Of a stretch of DNA of 64,000 bases, positions 43,944 through 52,990 are shown in pieces. The stretch covers positions 186,001 through 250,000 of the forward strand of contig NZ_CP030064.1 in the NCBI RefSeq assembly GCF_003990725.2, read 5' to 3'. The notes beneath the pieces are model-generated. The model did not search any database. It saw only the letters and a list, made by a program, of their open reading frames with translations, and was not told the DNA's origin. Made by a program: the position numbers and the translations under genes. Every line of letters starts with the position of its first letter. Within the stretch, counting starts at the first letter, position 1. This DNA comes from Halorubrum sp. PV6. GTDB taxonomy: Archaea > Halobacteriota > Halobacteria > Halobacteriales > Haloferacaceae.

Positions 43944-45097
43944 GGGGACCGCCCTCCCGGCTCTCCGCCCGACTCTCCGTTCAGCCCCACGGCCGACTCC
44001 CCGCCCGGCTCCATGCCCGTGAGGTCGACGAACACGTCCTCCAGCTCGGGGCGCACCGTCTCGATGTCCTCCACCGTGACGCCCGCCTCGCGGAGGGCGT
44101 CCATCAGGTCGTACAGGGCCTCGCCCGCGGCGGCGACCTCCACACTGGTGGGATCGCCCGCGTCGGGGCCGGAGTCGACCGCCCGCACGTCGAACCGCTC
44201 GCGGAGGGTCGCGATCACCGCCTCGTCGATGTCGGCGCTCGCGATCCGGAGCGTGTCCCGCTCGGTCCCGGCGAGGAGCGCCCCGACGGTGTCGTCGGCG
44301 ACGATCCGACCGCCGGCCATCATCACGACGCGGTCACAGACGTCTTCGATGACGGCCATGTCGTGGCTGCTGAGCACGATGGTGAGCCCCTCCTCGCGGG
44401 CGAGCCGCCGGAGTTCGCGGCGGAGCGTCCGGGAGCTCTCGACGTCGAGCCCGAGCGTCGGCTCGTCGAGGAAGACGAGCGACGCGCCGCCCGCGAGCAC
44501 GCTCGCTAACGACACCTTCTGTTTCATCCCCCGCGAGAGCTCTCGAACCGGCGTGTCGGCCTTCTCGGTGAGTTCGAGCCGGTCGAGCAGGCGGTCGTGT
44601 CTCGCCCGCACCGAGTCCGGGTCGACGCCGGCGATGGTCGCGAAGTACCGCAGGTTCTCGCGGACGGTGAGCCGCCAGTAGTCGTTGCGCGCGCCCTCCA
44701 ACATCGCGTCCACGTCGGCGTACGCCGCTCGGCGGCCGTCGCTCACGTCCCTGCCGAACACCCGGACCGAGCCGGCGTCGGGGAGGACGATACCGAGTGC
44801 GCATTTAATAAGGGTGGTCTTGCCGGCCCCGTTCGGGCCGAGCAGCCCGACGATAGCGCCCTGCTCGACGCTCAGGCTCACATCGTCGACCGCCAGCACG
44901 CCGCCGTCGCCCGCGCCGAACCGCTTCGTGACGCCCGATACCGCCAGCGCCGGCGGCGACGAACCGCTCGGCTCGCCGTCCCCGGCGCCCTCGCTCCGGG
45001 AGCCTCCGGGTCGGCGTCCGTCTCGTCGGGACGCGTCGCGCTCGTCGCCGTCGCGCTCGTGGGGGTCGCCGCGTTCGCTCGCCGCGCTCTCTGCCAT
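43940..45097 (-). CDS. ABC-2 type transporter ATP-binding protein
   Basis: 385 residues from ATG at 45095-45097; the longer frame to 45241 runs through the promoter. An acidic linker of about 45 residues is followed by the ATPase: GLLGPNGAGKTTLIKC (Walker A), ELSRGMKQKVSLASVL (signature), SLVFLDEPTLGLD (Walker B) and SSHDMAVIEDVCD (H-loop). A C-terminal regulatory domain of the DrrA/NatA type ends in RPELEDVFVDLTG. It pairs with the permease at 43113. Confidence 0.92.
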   Translation of the reverse strand: MAESAASERGDPHERDGDERDASRRDGRRPGGSRSEGAGDGEPSGSSPPALAVSGVTKRFGAGDGGVLAVDDVSLSVEQGAIVGLLGPNGAGKTTLIKCALGIVLPDAGSVRVFGRDVSDGRRAAYADVDAMLEGARNDYWRLTVRENLRYFATIAGVDPDSVRARHDRLLDRLELTEKADTPVRELSRGMKQKVSLASVLAGGASLVFLDEPTLGLDVESSRTLRRELRRLAREEGLTIVLSSHDMAVIEDVCDRVVMMAGGRIVADDTVGALLAGTERDTLRIASADIDEAVIATLRERFDVRAVDSGPDAGDPTSVEVAAAGEALYDLMDALREAGVTVEDIETVRPELEDVFVDLTGMEPGGESAVGLNGESGGEPGGRSP

Positions 45098-45120
45098 CGC
45101 CCACGCTACGAGCCGAGCGC

Positions 45121-45130
45121 GGATATATCC
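45121..45130. promoter_or_regulatory. Palindromic TATA box shared by two divergent genes
   Basis: GGATATATCC is its own reverse complement. Its centre (45125.5) is 28 bases from the ATPase ATG (45097) and 28 bases from the ATG at 45153. One symmetric element could thus direct leaderless transcripts both ways. Confidence 0.6.
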
Positions 45131-45152
45131 GCGTCCGGCGGGTACGATCGCC

Positions 45153-45617
45153 ATGGATCTGGACCGGTTCGCCGCGGACGTACCGGCCGACGACGCGCCC
45201 GGCGACGCGCGGGTCTGCGTCGTGGCGACGCGGCCAGACACCTTCGAGCGCTGTCGCGAGGGGTTCTACCCCGCGCCGCGGTCGTACGACCGGACCCGCG
45301 CCGACTTCGAGTACGTGGCCTTCTACCGGACCGCGCCGGTGTCGGCGGTCACCCACTACGCCCGCGTCACGGCCCGCACGGAGCAGACGCGCGGCGAGCG
45401 CGGCCCGATGGACGAGGCGGACTGGGCGGCGCTCATCGACCCCTTCTCCGAGGAACGCGTCGTCGTCGTCTTCGAGTTCGCGACCCTCGTCCCGCTCGAC
45501 AGACCGGTCGAGAACGACCTGCACGGCGTGCGCGGCGCGTGGTACTGCACGGTCGCGGACCTCCGCGAGGCGGCGACGCTCTCGGGGCTGCGCGACCGCG
45601 CCGGCGCGGGCGGCTGA
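45153..45617 (+). CDS. Conserved haloarchaeal protein, 154 residues
   Basis: An alpha/beta protein beginning MDLDRFAADVPADDAPGDARVCVVATRPDTFERCREGFYPA. Later segments are FEYVAFYRTAPVSAVTHYARV, a conserved VVVFEFATLVPLDRPVEN and GAWYCTVADLREAATLSGL. These suggest a compact beta barrel of the kind seen in PUA/ASCH-like or restriction-linked EVE domains, but I cannot confirm a family. The start is fixed by the shared TATA box 28 bases upstream. Function unknown. Confidence 0.65.
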   Translation: MDLDRFAADVPADDAPGDARVCVVATRPDTFERCREGFYPAPRSYDRTRADFEYVAFYRTAPVSAVTHYARVTARTEQTRGERGPMDEADWAALIDPFSEERVVVVFEFATLVPLDRPVENDLHGVRGAWYCTVADLREAATLSGLRDRAGAGG

Positions 45618-45694
45618 ATCGGCCACGGGCGGACCGAGCGCGACCAGAAAAACGGGCGGACCGGGCGCGACCGGCGAGACGAGCGGACCGGGCG

Positions 45695-45979
45695 TTACTT
45701 CTCGGGCATCTGAGCGGCCGTGGCGTCGGCGTACGCGGCCGCGAGGTCGCCGTTCGGAAGCGCGTCGAGCGCCGCCGCACAGCCCCACCGGATCCGGTCG
45801 CGCCGCTCGCCGGGCGGGAGCTTGTTCGTCGCCACCGTCTCGGCCGTGTCGAGCGCCGCCCGCGCGGTGGCCGCGTCGCCGTCGGCGGCCGCGTCCGCGG
45901 CCGCCGCGAGCAGCTGTTCGAGGCCGGCGCGCACGTCGTGGGGAATCTCGTCCGGGTCGCCGCCGCAGTCGTCGCCCAC
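45695..45979 (-). CDS. 94-residue helical protein following the methyltransferase
   Basis: A GTG start (45977-45979) lies 2 bases after the methyltransferase stop; the larger open frame through the methyltransferase is a shadow. It reads MGDDCGGDPDEIPHDVRAGLEQLL and continues as AAAADAAADGDAATARAALDTAETVATNKL...RDRIRWGCAAALDALPNGDLAAAYADATAAQM. It is predicted as paired helices with a TPR-like periodicity. No catalytic motif. Likely cotranscribed with the methyltransferase. Function unknown. Confidence 0.6.
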   Translation of the reverse strand: MGDDCGGDPDEIPHDVRAGLEQLLAAAADAAADGDAATARAALDTAETVATNKLPPGERRDRIRWGCAAALDALPNGDLAAAYADATAAQMPEK

Positions 45980-45981
45980 GG

Positions 45982-46581
45982 CTACTCCAGTCGCGTCGCG
46001 AGCACGAACTCCGTGCTGCTCCCGAGGGGGTCCGTCGCGGTCGTCGTCTCCACCTCGCCGAACCCCGCCTCGCGCAGCTGCGTCAGGGTCCGTTCGCGTC
46101 CGGGCGCGGAGAAGAACATCCGGCCGCCCATCCAGCCGCGGCGCACCGTCTCGAACCGGCCGCCCGGCAGCGTCATGAGGAGCCGCCCGCCCGGTCGGAG
46201 GACGCGCGCGAACTCGGCGTAGACGGCGGGGTGGCGCTCGCGGGCGACGTGGAAGACCGCGTGGTACGCCGTGACCGCGTCGAACCGCTCGTCGCCGACC
46301 GGCAGCGCGGACATCTCGCCGTGAACGAGCCGAGCCGTCGGCACCGTCTCCCGAGCGAGTTCGAGCCCCTCCCGTGACACGTCGATGCCGACGCTCGCTG
46401 ACGGCAGGTTCGCGAGCGTCCGCGCGCCGTCGCCACAGCCCACGTCGAGGACGGCCGGGTCGTCCGGCAGGTCGGCGAGCAGGTCGTCGATCAGCGCGGC
46501 GTCCGAGCCGTCGGGGTCGCGTCGGGCCGCGTATGTCGCCGCCACGTCGTCCCACGCGCGGCGGACCTCGTTGCGATCCAT
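45982..46581 (-). CDS. Class I SAM-dependent methyltransferase
   Basis: 199 residues. Motif I is AVLDVGCGDGARTLANLP, preceded by the MDRNEVRRAWDDVAATYAARRDPDGSD cap seen in UbiE/COQ5-like small-molecule methyltransferases. Motif II/III is ALPVGDERFDAVTAYHAVFHV, and RVLRPGGRLLMTLPGG follows. Substrate unknown. Confidence 0.9.
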   Translation of the reverse strand: MDRNEVRRAWDDVAATYAARRDPDGSDAALIDDLLADLPDDPAVLDVGCGDGARTLANLPSASVGIDVSREGLELARETVPTARLVHGEMSALPVGDERFDAVTAYHAVFHVARERHPAVYAEFARVLRPGGRLLMTLPGGRFETVRRGWMGGRMFFSAPGRERTLTQLREAGFGEVETTTATDPLGSSTEFVLATRLE

Positions 46582-46648
46582 ACCCTACGCGTGGGGCGCG
46601 AGCGACATGACTCCTCGGTCAGTACGCGGTCGGTGCGGCTACGGCGGC

Positions 46649-46655
46649 AAAAAAA
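46649..46655 (-). terminator. T-run terminator after lctP
   Basis: Seven Ts on the minus strand, 17 bases beyond the lctP stop and flanked by GC-rich sequence. Archaeal terminators are T-tracts without a required hairpin. Confidence 0.5.
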
Positions 46656-46671
46656 GCGCGTCGCGTTGCGT

Positions 46672-48456
46672 TCAGAACGTCCCCGGAACCACCGCGTACG
46701 CGAGGATCAGGGTGAGGATACCGGTCGCAACGCCGTAGTACAGCACCGGTATCAGTTCGAGCCGGATGACGCGCCCCTCCTCGCCGATGAGGCCGACGAC
46801 GGTGAGCGCGGCGACGACGTTGTGGATGGCGATCAGGTTCCCGATCGCCCCGCCGACCGCCTGCGCGGCGACCACGATCTGGGTCGGGGCGCCGATCTGC
46901 TGGGCGGCCTCGAACTGGAAGAGGCCGAACAGGATGTCGCTGACCGTGTTCGACCCGGCGATGAACGCGCCGAACGCGCCGATGAAGCCGGAGAAGAACG
47001 GGAACAGCTGCCCGGTGAGGTCGGCCGTGGCGTCGGACAGCAGCTGGAGCATCCCCAAGTTGACCGTTTCGACGTTCTCGATCACGACCGGCGCGCCGGT
47101 CTTCTGCATGACCATCACGGTCGCGACGGCGAACCAGAGCGCGATGACCGCCGGGATGATGTTCCTGACGGCCTCGCTCCACGACTTCTTGATCCCCGAC
47201 GCGTCCATGCCGTGCAGGCCGTACGTCACGACCGCGACCAGCACGAACAGCGATCCGGGGAGGTAGAGCAGTTCGACGCCCTCAGAGAACGGCGTGCCGA
47301 GGATGTTGTTCCACGCGACGACGCCGGTCGACGCCAGGAACTGCTGGACGGGCCCGACGACCCGAGTCACGATGAGCAGGGCCGCCACGAGGATGTAGGG
47401 CGTCCACGCCATGCCCAGCGACATGTCCTGGTTGTGCATGTCCTTGAACGTCCTCGTGCCGCCGTCGGCCGCGACCCGCTGCCCGCCGCTCGAATCGCCC
47501 ATCCCGGTTCCGGGCTCGATCTTGCCGATCCAGTGGTCCGGCCACTGCTCTTGGGGGCCGAAGTCCCACTCCTCCTCGGGGAGGAAGTAGCCCGCGCGCA
47601 GCGTCGAGCCGACGACGAGCAGCCCGATCATCGCACCCAACAGGCCGGGGAACGTCGGGCCGAGGAAGTACGCCGTCAGGAGGTACGGCACCACGAACGA
47701 CGCCCACGCGAACAGCGTGAGCGGAATCACTTCGATGGCGGGCTTCAGCGAGCGCTCCTCGCCGAAGAACCGCGTCATCATCGCCACGCCGATGAACGGG
47801 ATCGCGATGCCCACGACGGCGTGGATGACGGCCGCCCAGAACCCGATCTGTGCGACGTACGCGCTGACGCTCTCGAAGCCGCCGTTCTGGACGACGGCGT
47901 ACGCTGCCGTGCCGGCCTCCGTCGGGTCCTGCCCGAAGACGACGTCTTCGAACCCGATGATAAGCGGCGTCCCGACCGCGCCGAACGTAATCGCGAGAAT
48001 GTTACCGGTCAGGGCGACCACCACCGCGGCCAGCGGCGGGAAGCCGAGTCCGACCAGAAGCGGGCCGACGATCGCGGCCGGCGTCCCGAACCCGGCCGCG
48101 CCCTCGATGAACGAGCCCATGAGGAACACAAGCAGGATGACCTGTACGCGCCTGTCGTCGCTGATCGACGAGAAGCCCGCGTTGATGACCTCGAACGCGC
48201 CCGACTGCTTGAGCGTGTACAGCAGTAGTATCGCGCCGAAGACGATGACGAGGATGCGCGTCGCCGTCAGCGCGCCCCGTATCGAGGCCGCCGCGATCAA
48301 CGTCGGAGACATCTCCCACCCGATGTACGCGGCGACCGCCGCGATGCCCCACGCGATCGGCATCGTGATCGTCGCCGGCTGGTAGAGCAGGACCATGATG
48401 ACCGCGATCGCGGCAAGCGGCAACAGCGCCAGCAGAATAAGCATCGGGTCAGCCAC
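46672..48456 (-). CDS. lctP: L-lactate permease
   Basis: About 594 residues with 12 or more hydrophobic helices. Family motifs: [73 protein letters not shown] near the first third, and [13 protein letters not shown]. The lactate/glycolate:H+ symporter LctP/GlcA family fits throughout. GTG at 48456 is chosen because GGAGG (48465-48469) lies 8 bases upstream; the GTG at 48465 would overlap that SD. It is downstream of the D-lactate dehydrogenase-like gene on the same strand but with its own promoter. Confidence 0.94.
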   Translation of the reverse strand: MADPMLILLALLPLAAIAVIMVLLYQPATITMPIAWGIAAVAAYIGWEMSPTLIAAASIRGALTATRILVIVFGAILLLYTLKQSGAFEVINAGFSSISDDRRVQVILLVFLMGSFIEGAAGFGTPAAIVGPLLVGLGFPPLAAVVVALTGNILAITFGAVGTPLIIGFEDVVFGQDPTEAGTAAYAVVQNGGFESVSAYVAQIGFWAAVIHAVVGIAIPFIGVAMMTRFFGEERSLKPAIEVIPLTLFAWASFVVPYLLTAYFLGPTFPGLLGAMIGLLVVGSTLRAGYFLPEEEWDFGPQEQWPDHWIGKIEPGTGMGDSSGGQRVAADGGTRTFKDMHNQDMSLGMAWTPYILVAALLIVTRVVGPVQQFLASTGVVAWNNILGTPFSEGVELLYLPGSLFVLVAVVTYGLHGMDASGIKKSWSEAVRNIIPAVIALWFAVATVMVMQKTGAPVVIENVETVNLGMLQLLSDATADLTGQLFPFFSGFIGAFGAFIAGSNTVSDILFGLFQFEAAQQIGAPTQIVVAAQAVGGAIGNLIAIHNVVAALTVVGLIGEEGRVIRLELIPVLYYGVATGILTLILAYAVVPGTF

Positions 48457-48464
48457 GGATACCA

Positions 48465-48469
48465 CCTCC
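48465..48469 (-). promoter_or_regulatory. Shine-Dalgarno of lctP
   Basis: GGAGG 8 bases before GTG 48456. Together with a leader of about 100 bases, it makes lctP one of the few clearly SD-led genes here. Confidence 0.55.
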
Positions 48470-48546
48470 CGATTTCAGCGGGTTCGTGCTTGGTTCGTCC
48501 GCGGTCCCCCGAGGCCCTGTTCGCCCGCAGGCCCCTCCGTTGAATT

Positions 48547-48561
48547 TGCCACTGTGTGGCA
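48547..48561. promoter_or_regulatory. Perfect inverted repeat TGCCAC-TGT-GTGGCA at the lctP transcription start
   Basis: Six-base arms with a 3-base spacer, lying just downstream of the TATA-like TAATTAAAT (48585-48593) where transcription would begin. This position suits a repressor operator for lactate uptake. Confidence 0.5.
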
Positions 48562-48584
48562 TGAACGGTGTGTTTGAATCTCAC

Positions 48585-48593
48585 TAATTAAAT
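48585..48593 (-). promoter_or_regulatory. TATA-like element of lctP
   Basis: ATTTAATTA on the minus strand, in an AT-rich patch (48570-48625) of an otherwise GC-rich gap. It predicts a start near 48562 and a leader of about 100 bases. Confidence 0.5.
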
Positions 48594-48675
48594 CTACTGA
48601 AAAAATGCTTACAATCATATTGTTACCGAGTCCCACACCCGCGCCGGGAGGGACACCCTCACCCCTGCCGTCGGC

Positions 48676-51600
48676 TCAGTCGTCGGCCGGCGACGGGTTC
48701 GGCGCTCCAGTCGCGCTCACGACGGCGGCGTCTGCCGCCCGGCCGGTCACCGCCTCGGCGACCTTCTCGATCGGATGCGGCGGGTTCTCGGCCCCGTCGC
48801 GGTCGCCCAGCTGGGAGCGGCACGACGCGCCCGGCGCCGTCACCGTCTCGCCGTCGCTTTCGTCGACCTGATCGAAGAGGATGCGACCGATCGCCTTCGA
48901 GAGGTCGTAGTGCTCCGACTCGTAGCCGAACGAGCCCGCCATCCCGCAACACGAGGAGTCCAGCGGGTCCACGTCGTAGCCGGCGCGCCGGAGCACGCCG
49001 ACCGCGTGGTGGTCCTTGTTCGTCGCCTTCTGGTTGCAGTGGCCGTGGTACGTGAGCGACTCCGCGGGCGCGTCGAACGCCAGCCGCTCGTCGACGCGAC
49101 CGGCGTCGAGGTACTCCAAGACGCCGTAGGCGGCAGCCGACACCGCGGCCACGTCGTCGCCGTCGAGCAGGTCGCGGTACTCGTCCTGGAACATCACGGC
49201 GTCGGAGGGCTCGACGAAGACGACGGACTGCCCGTCGCGAACCCGAGGCGCGAGCGCCGCGACGTTCGCCTCGGCGCGCTCGCGGGCCTCGTCGAGGAAG
49301 CCGGTCGAGAACGCCGCCCGGCCAGAGGGCGCGAGGTCGTCCGGCACCTCCACGCGGATGTCGGCCGCCTCCAACACCGCGACGGCGGCCTTGCCGGCGG
49401 CCGGGTAGCTGTAGTTGGTGTAGGTGTCGGGGAACAGCGCGACCGTGTCGACCGCCTCTTCGGGCGCGACGCTCGACCCGCCGCGGGAGGCGAACCACTC
49501 CTCGAAGCTCTCGGAGCGGAAGGTCGGCAGTTCGCGGTCCGGGGCGATGCCGGCGACGGCGTCCATCACCGCGCGGGCGCCGGGGAGCTTCGCCGCCGCG
49601 TTCGACACCGGCGCGAGCGCGCTCCCGAGCGCCGAAAAGCGGTCGATGTCGCGGAAGATCCGTTCGCGGAGGCCCGACCCCTCCTCCTCGTGGTGTTCGT
49701 GTTTCACCTCGGCTTTCAGCTTCGCGAGGTCGACGCCCGTGGGACAGTCGCTTTTACACCCCTTACAGCCGACACAGAGGCCCAACACTTCCTCCTGGAA
49801 CCGGTCGGAGTGGATCTCGTCGTCGTCGAGTTCGCCGCTGATGGCCGCGCGGAGCATGTTCGCCCGGCCGCGGGTCGACTGGATCTCCTCCTCGGAGGCG
49901 CGGTACGTCGGGCACATCACGCCCGAGTCGGTCTCCCGGCAGGTGCCACAGCCGTTACAGAGTTCGACGAGGTGCGAGAAGCCGCCCTCCTCGGAGAAGT
50001 CCAGATCGGTCTGCGGCTCGATAGACTGGTACGCCGGGCCGTACCGGAGGTTCTCGCGCATGTCGGTGTCGGCGGCGGTGTCGGGATAGCCGCGCTCGGA
50101 AGCGGTGTCGCCGTCGACGTACACCACCTTGCCGGGGTTCATCCGCCACTCGGGGTCGAACGTCGATTTGAGCTCCTGGAACGCCGACCAGAGCGACTCG
50201 CCGTACATCTTCGGGTTGAACTCGGTGCGCGCGAGCCCGTCGCCGTGCTCGCCGGAGAACGCGCCGTGGTGTTCCACGACGAGGTCCGTGATGTCCTCCG
50301 AGATGGAGTGCATCGTCTCGACGCCCTCCTCCTCTTTTAAGGAGAGAATCGGTCGGATGTGTAAGGTGCCGGACCCGGCGTGCGCGAAGTAGGCGGCCGA
50401 GGTGCCGTGGTTCTCTAACACCGCCTCGAACTGCCCGACGTACTCGGCGAGCTCCGCCGGCGGCACCGTCGCGTCCTCGATGAACGGGTACGGCTTCGGA
50501 TCGCCCTGCATGCTCATAAGGAGGGGGATGGCCGCCTTCCGGAGCTTCCAGAGGTCGCTCTGATCGGCGTCCGTGTACGCCTCCAGCACGTCGAACGCGT
50601 CGCCCTCGTCGACGAAGTGGGCGGTCGTGTCGGCGACGGCCGCCTCGAAGTCGTCGACGAGTTCGTCGTCCCACTCCAGCATGAGCGCGGCGGCCGCGCG
50701 GTCCGGGATCGGCTCGGCGTACTGCGCGAACTCCTGTGAGCCGGCCGCGAGCGAGAACACCTCGTCGTCCATCAGCTCGACCGCGCTGACGGGGAACTCC
50801 AGCGCCTCGGGCACCGCCTTCATCGCGTCGACCAGCGAGTCGAAGGTGTACAGCGCGAGCGCGGTCTCCTCGGGGCGGGTGACGAGCGACACCTCGGCCT
50901 CGACGATGGTCCCGAGCGTCCCCTCGGCGCCGACGAACAGCTTCGAGAGGTTGATCACCGCCTCGCCCGCGTCGTTCTCGTAGATCACCTTGTGGAGGTT
51001 GTACCCGGAGACGGAGCGTTTGAGGTTCGGGTACTTCTCGTCGATCTCGGCCTCGTTCTCCGCGACGAGCGCGCGGGTCGTCTCGTACAGCGCGGCCTCG
51101 CGATCGCCTTTCGCGACGATCTCCTCGTACTCCGGCGAGTCGAGGACGACCTCGCGGGTATGGATGAGCGAGCCGTCCGCGAGGACGACCCGCAACTCTT
51201 CGGTGTAGGCGTCGGTGATCCCGTACCGCACCGAGTGCGCGCCGGTCGAGTTGTTGCCGATCCCGCCCACGACGGTCGCGCGCGCCGAGGAGGCCGGGTC
51301 GGGGGCGAACTTCAACCCGTCCTCGGCCAGTCGGTCGTCGAGGTGATCTTGAACGACGCCGGGCTGGACGACCGCCCGGCGCTCGTCGGGCCGTACGTCG
51401 ACGATGTCGTCCATGTGCGTCGAGAAGTCGAGGACGATACAGCCCGGCCCGACGCTCTGGCCGGCCAGCGAGGAGCCCGCCCCCCGCGGGATGACCGGCA
51501 CGCCGTGGTCGGCGGCGACGCGCATCGTCGCCTGTACGTCCGCGACCGACTCCGGCGTGACGACGCCGGCCGGGCGCGCCTGATAGATGCTCCCGTCGGT

Positions 51601-51768
51601 GGCGTACAGCACCTGTGCGTACTCGTCGAACTGCACCTCGCCGTCGACGCGCTCGCGGAGGGCCCCCGCGAGCGCCCGATACGCGGGCACGTCCGGTCGC
51701 TCGTGACCGAGCGCGGCCGCCGACGTGTCGGCGGGCGTGTCACTCCCCTGCGCGGGCTCGCTTGCCAT
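48676..51768 (-). CDS. FAD-linked oxidase fused to Fe-S/CCG module (D-lactate dehydrogenase type)
   Basis: About 1030 residues. The N-terminal PCMH-type FAD domain (FDEYAQVLYATDGSIYQARPAGVVTPESV...RGAGSSLAGQSVGPGCIVLDFS) is followed by the FAD oxidase C domain. Two 4Fe-4S motifs come next (CNGCGTCRETDSGVMCPTYRASEEE and CVGCKGCKSDCPTGVDLAKLK). The CCG-type heterodisulfide-reductase-like region ends in SCCGMAGSFGYE. This is the Dld/GlcD-GlcF fusion layout, oxidising D-lactate (or glycolate) into the electron transport chain. ATG 51768 is preferred over 51846 because a TATA-like TTTTATT sits 28 bases before it. It is next to lctP, so lactate use is the natural role. Confidence 0.9.
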   Translation of the reverse strand: MASEPAQGSDTPADTSAAALGHERPDVPAYRALAGALRERVDGEVQFDEYAQVLYATDGSIYQARPAGVVTPESVADVQATMRVAADHGVPVIPRGAGSSLAGQSVGPGCIVLDFSTHMDDIVDVRPDERRAVVQPGVVQDHLDDRLAEDGLKFAPDPASSARATVVGGIGNNSTGAHSVRYGITDAYTEELRVVLADGSLIHTREVVLDSPEYEEIVAKGDREAALYETTRALVAENEAEIDEKYPNLKRSVSGYNLHKVIYENDAGEAVINLSKLFVGAEGTLGTIVEAEVSLVTRPEETALALYTFDSLVDAMKAVPEALEFPVSAVELMDDEVFSLAAGSQEFAQYAEPIPDRAAAALMLEWDDELVDDFEAAVADTTAHFVDEGDAFDVLEAYTDADQSDLWKLRKAAIPLLMSMQGDPKPYPFIEDATVPPAELAEYVGQFEAVLENHGTSAAYFAHAGSGTLHIRPILSLKEEEGVETMHSISEDITDLVVEHHGAFSGEHGDGLARTEFNPKMYGESLWSAFQELKSTFDPEWRMNPGKVVYVDGDTASERGYPDTAADTDMRENLRYGPAYQSIEPQTDLDFSEEGGFSHLVELCNGCGTCRETDSGVMCPTYRASEEEIQSTRGRANMLRAAISGELDDDEIHSDRFQEEVLGLCVGCKGCKSDCPTGVDLAKLKAEVKHEHHEEEGSGLRERIFRDIDRFSALGSALAPVSNAAAKLPGARAVMDAVAGIAPDRELPTFRSESFEEWFASRGGSSVAPEEAVDTVALFPDTYTNYSYPAAGKAAVAVLEAADIRVEVPDDLAPSGRAAFSTGFLDEARERAEANVAALAPRVRDGQSVVFVEPSDAVMFQDEYRDLLDGDDVAAVSAAAYGVLEYLDAGRVDERLAFDAPAESLTYHGHCNQKATNKDHHAVGVLRRAGYDVDPLDSSCCGMAGSFGYESEHYDLSKAIGRILFDQVDESDGETVTAPGASCRSQLGDRDGAENPPHPIEKVAEAVTGRAADAAVVSATGAPNPSPADD

Positions 51769-51792
51769 GCTACTGACCGGGGGCGAAAGCCG

Positions 51793-51799
51793 AATAAAA
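51793..51799 (-). promoter_or_regulatory. TATA-like element of the D-lactate dehydrogenase-type gene
   Basis: TTTTATT on the minus strand, centred 28 bases from ATG 51768. It lies inside the longer open frame, which argues against the earlier start. Confidence 0.5.
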
Positions 51800-51881
51800 C
51801 CTTTGTTCATGACAGTTCCGGTAGCGGCCACGATTCGCCCCCGCACCGGGATTTATTTCGTCGCCCCGAGACCCCCGATCC

Positions 51882-52250
51882 ATGGAGATTCTCCACACGT
51901 GTCTCAACGTGGCCGACGCCGACCGCACCGCCGACTGGTACGTCGAACAGCTCGGTTTCGAGCGCTCGTGGGAGTTCACGACGCCCGACGGCGACACGCG
52001 GAACGTGTACGTGTCCGACGACGCCGGCGTCGAGTTCCAGCTCTCGGACACCGACGGCGAGGCGCCGAGCGCGGACGGCGACCGATACGACCACGTCGCC
52101 GTCGGCGTCGACGACGTCGACGCGACGTTCGAATCGATCGACCACCACGGCGTGGTGCAGGAGCCGGGCGACCAGCCGGCGGCCGGCGCGCGCACCGCGT
52201 TCGTGAAGGACCCCGACGGGCACGCGGTCGAACTGATCGAGCCTTTATAA
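51882..52250 (+). CDS. VOC-family protein (glyoxalase/bleomycin resistance fold)
   Basis: 122 residues, two beta-alpha-beta-beta-beta modules: MEILHTCLNVADADRTADWYVEQLGFERSWEF at the start and YDHVAVGVDDVDATFESIDHHG in the middle, ending KDPDGHAVELIEPL. Metal-binding candidates are His5, Glu51-type acidic residues, His85 and Glu118. It resembles lactoylglutathione lyase, but haloarchaea lack glutathione, so the substrate is open. TTTATTT about 27 bases upstream fits a leaderless start. The stop codon falls in CTTTATAAATT. Confidence 0.88.
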   Translation: MEILHTCLNVADADRTADWYVEQLGFERSWEFTTPDGDTRNVYVSDDAGVEFQLSDTDGEAPSADGDRYDHVAVGVDDVDATFESIDHHGVVQEPGDQPAAGARTAFVKDPDGHAVELIEPL

Positions 52251-52342
52251 ATTGAGTCGGTGACAGGGGAGCGAGTCTCTACCTGGACCCGGAGTGTTGT
52301 GGCGGCCGTCTGTACGTCGTCGACGGCGCGGCGAACTCTCTC

Positions 52343-52584
52343 GAAGCCCCAGTCGCTCGCTGATAAATAGTTGATACTACACCGACGGCGACCACCCCCA
52401 AAGCCCCAGTCGCTCGCTGATAAATAGTTGATACTACACCGACGGCGACCACCCCCAAAGCCCCAGTCGCTCGCTGATAAATAGTTGATACTACACCGAC
52501 GGCGACCACCCCCAAAGCCCCAGTCGCTCGCTGATAAATAGTTGATACTACACCGACGGCGACCACCCCCAAAGCCCCAGTCGC
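52343..52584. repeat. Four tandem copies of a 57-bp repeat plus a 14-bp partial copy
   Basis: Copies at 52343-52399 (first base G instead of A), 52400-52456, 52457-52513 and 52514-52570, then a truncated start at 52571-52584. The copies are otherwise identical. Each unit has the AT-rich core CTGATAAATAGTTGATACTA and the GC-rich flank CGACGGCGACCACCCCC. The near-perfect identity means recent expansion. Confidence 0.95.
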
Positions 52585-52937
52585 GAGGACTCGCGCGGCT
52601 CGCTGCGGTCCTCGGTCGCTCACTTCGTTCGCGCCCTGCGGTCCTTACGTCGCCGTGCGTCGCCCTCGCGACTGCCCCTTTGGATCCCACCCGGCCGCAC
52701 AGCACAGCAACCGCACCTCACGCCTCTCCAGCCTCGCGGCTCCCTCCGCTTCGGTCGCCGCGTCCCTCGCGCGTGCGACAGCGCGCCCTTCGGGCGCTCG
52801 TCGGCACGCGCCACCGCACGGCATTTAGTAGTGAGTGTCGCCATTGCCACCGCTGTTCAGGTACCGTATCAGCGACAGCGCTCTACGTCACCCGCTCTCG
52901 CCACCGATCGCTGTCGCTGCGAGACGCGAACGACGCG

Positions 52938-52943
52938 AAAAAA
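52938..52943 (-). terminator. T-run terminator after the CoA lyase gene
   Basis: Six Ts on the minus strand, 48 bases beyond the stop at 52991. Confidence 0.45.
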
Positions 52944-52990
52944 TCGGTGTATCGGCGGGCGGCGGGCCGCGAGTCCGCGACGGCGACCGA

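Larger units (their letters stand above)
52251..52990. other. Gene-free region with tandem repeats
   Basis: 740 bases without a convincing gene. 52343-52584 holds the 57-bp tandem repeats. 52585-52830 is GC-rich and full of short CTCGCTGCGGTCC- and CGCTCACTTCG-like words common in decayed haloarchaeal intergenic DNA. 52831-52990 is the downstream flank of the CoA lyase gene. Several open frames exist only because the repeat length is a multiple of three. Confidence 0.6.

Noticed and set aside
52343-52584. CRISPR array
   Set aside because: The copies are directly adjacent with no variable spacers, and no cas genes are near.
51770-52705. Open frames through the 57-bp repeats encoding repeated 19-residue units (GALGVVAVGVVSTIYQRAT or DWGFGGGRRRC...)
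   Set aside because: The unit is a multiple of three, so frames stay open by arithmetic. More than one frame repeats equally well, no start signal precedes them and the composition is not haloarchaeal-acidic.
52620-52850. 76-codon minus-strand open frame in the gap after the repeats
   Set aside because: Extremely Arg-rich and basic, unlike haloarchaeal proteins; the DNA looks like decayed intergenic sequence.
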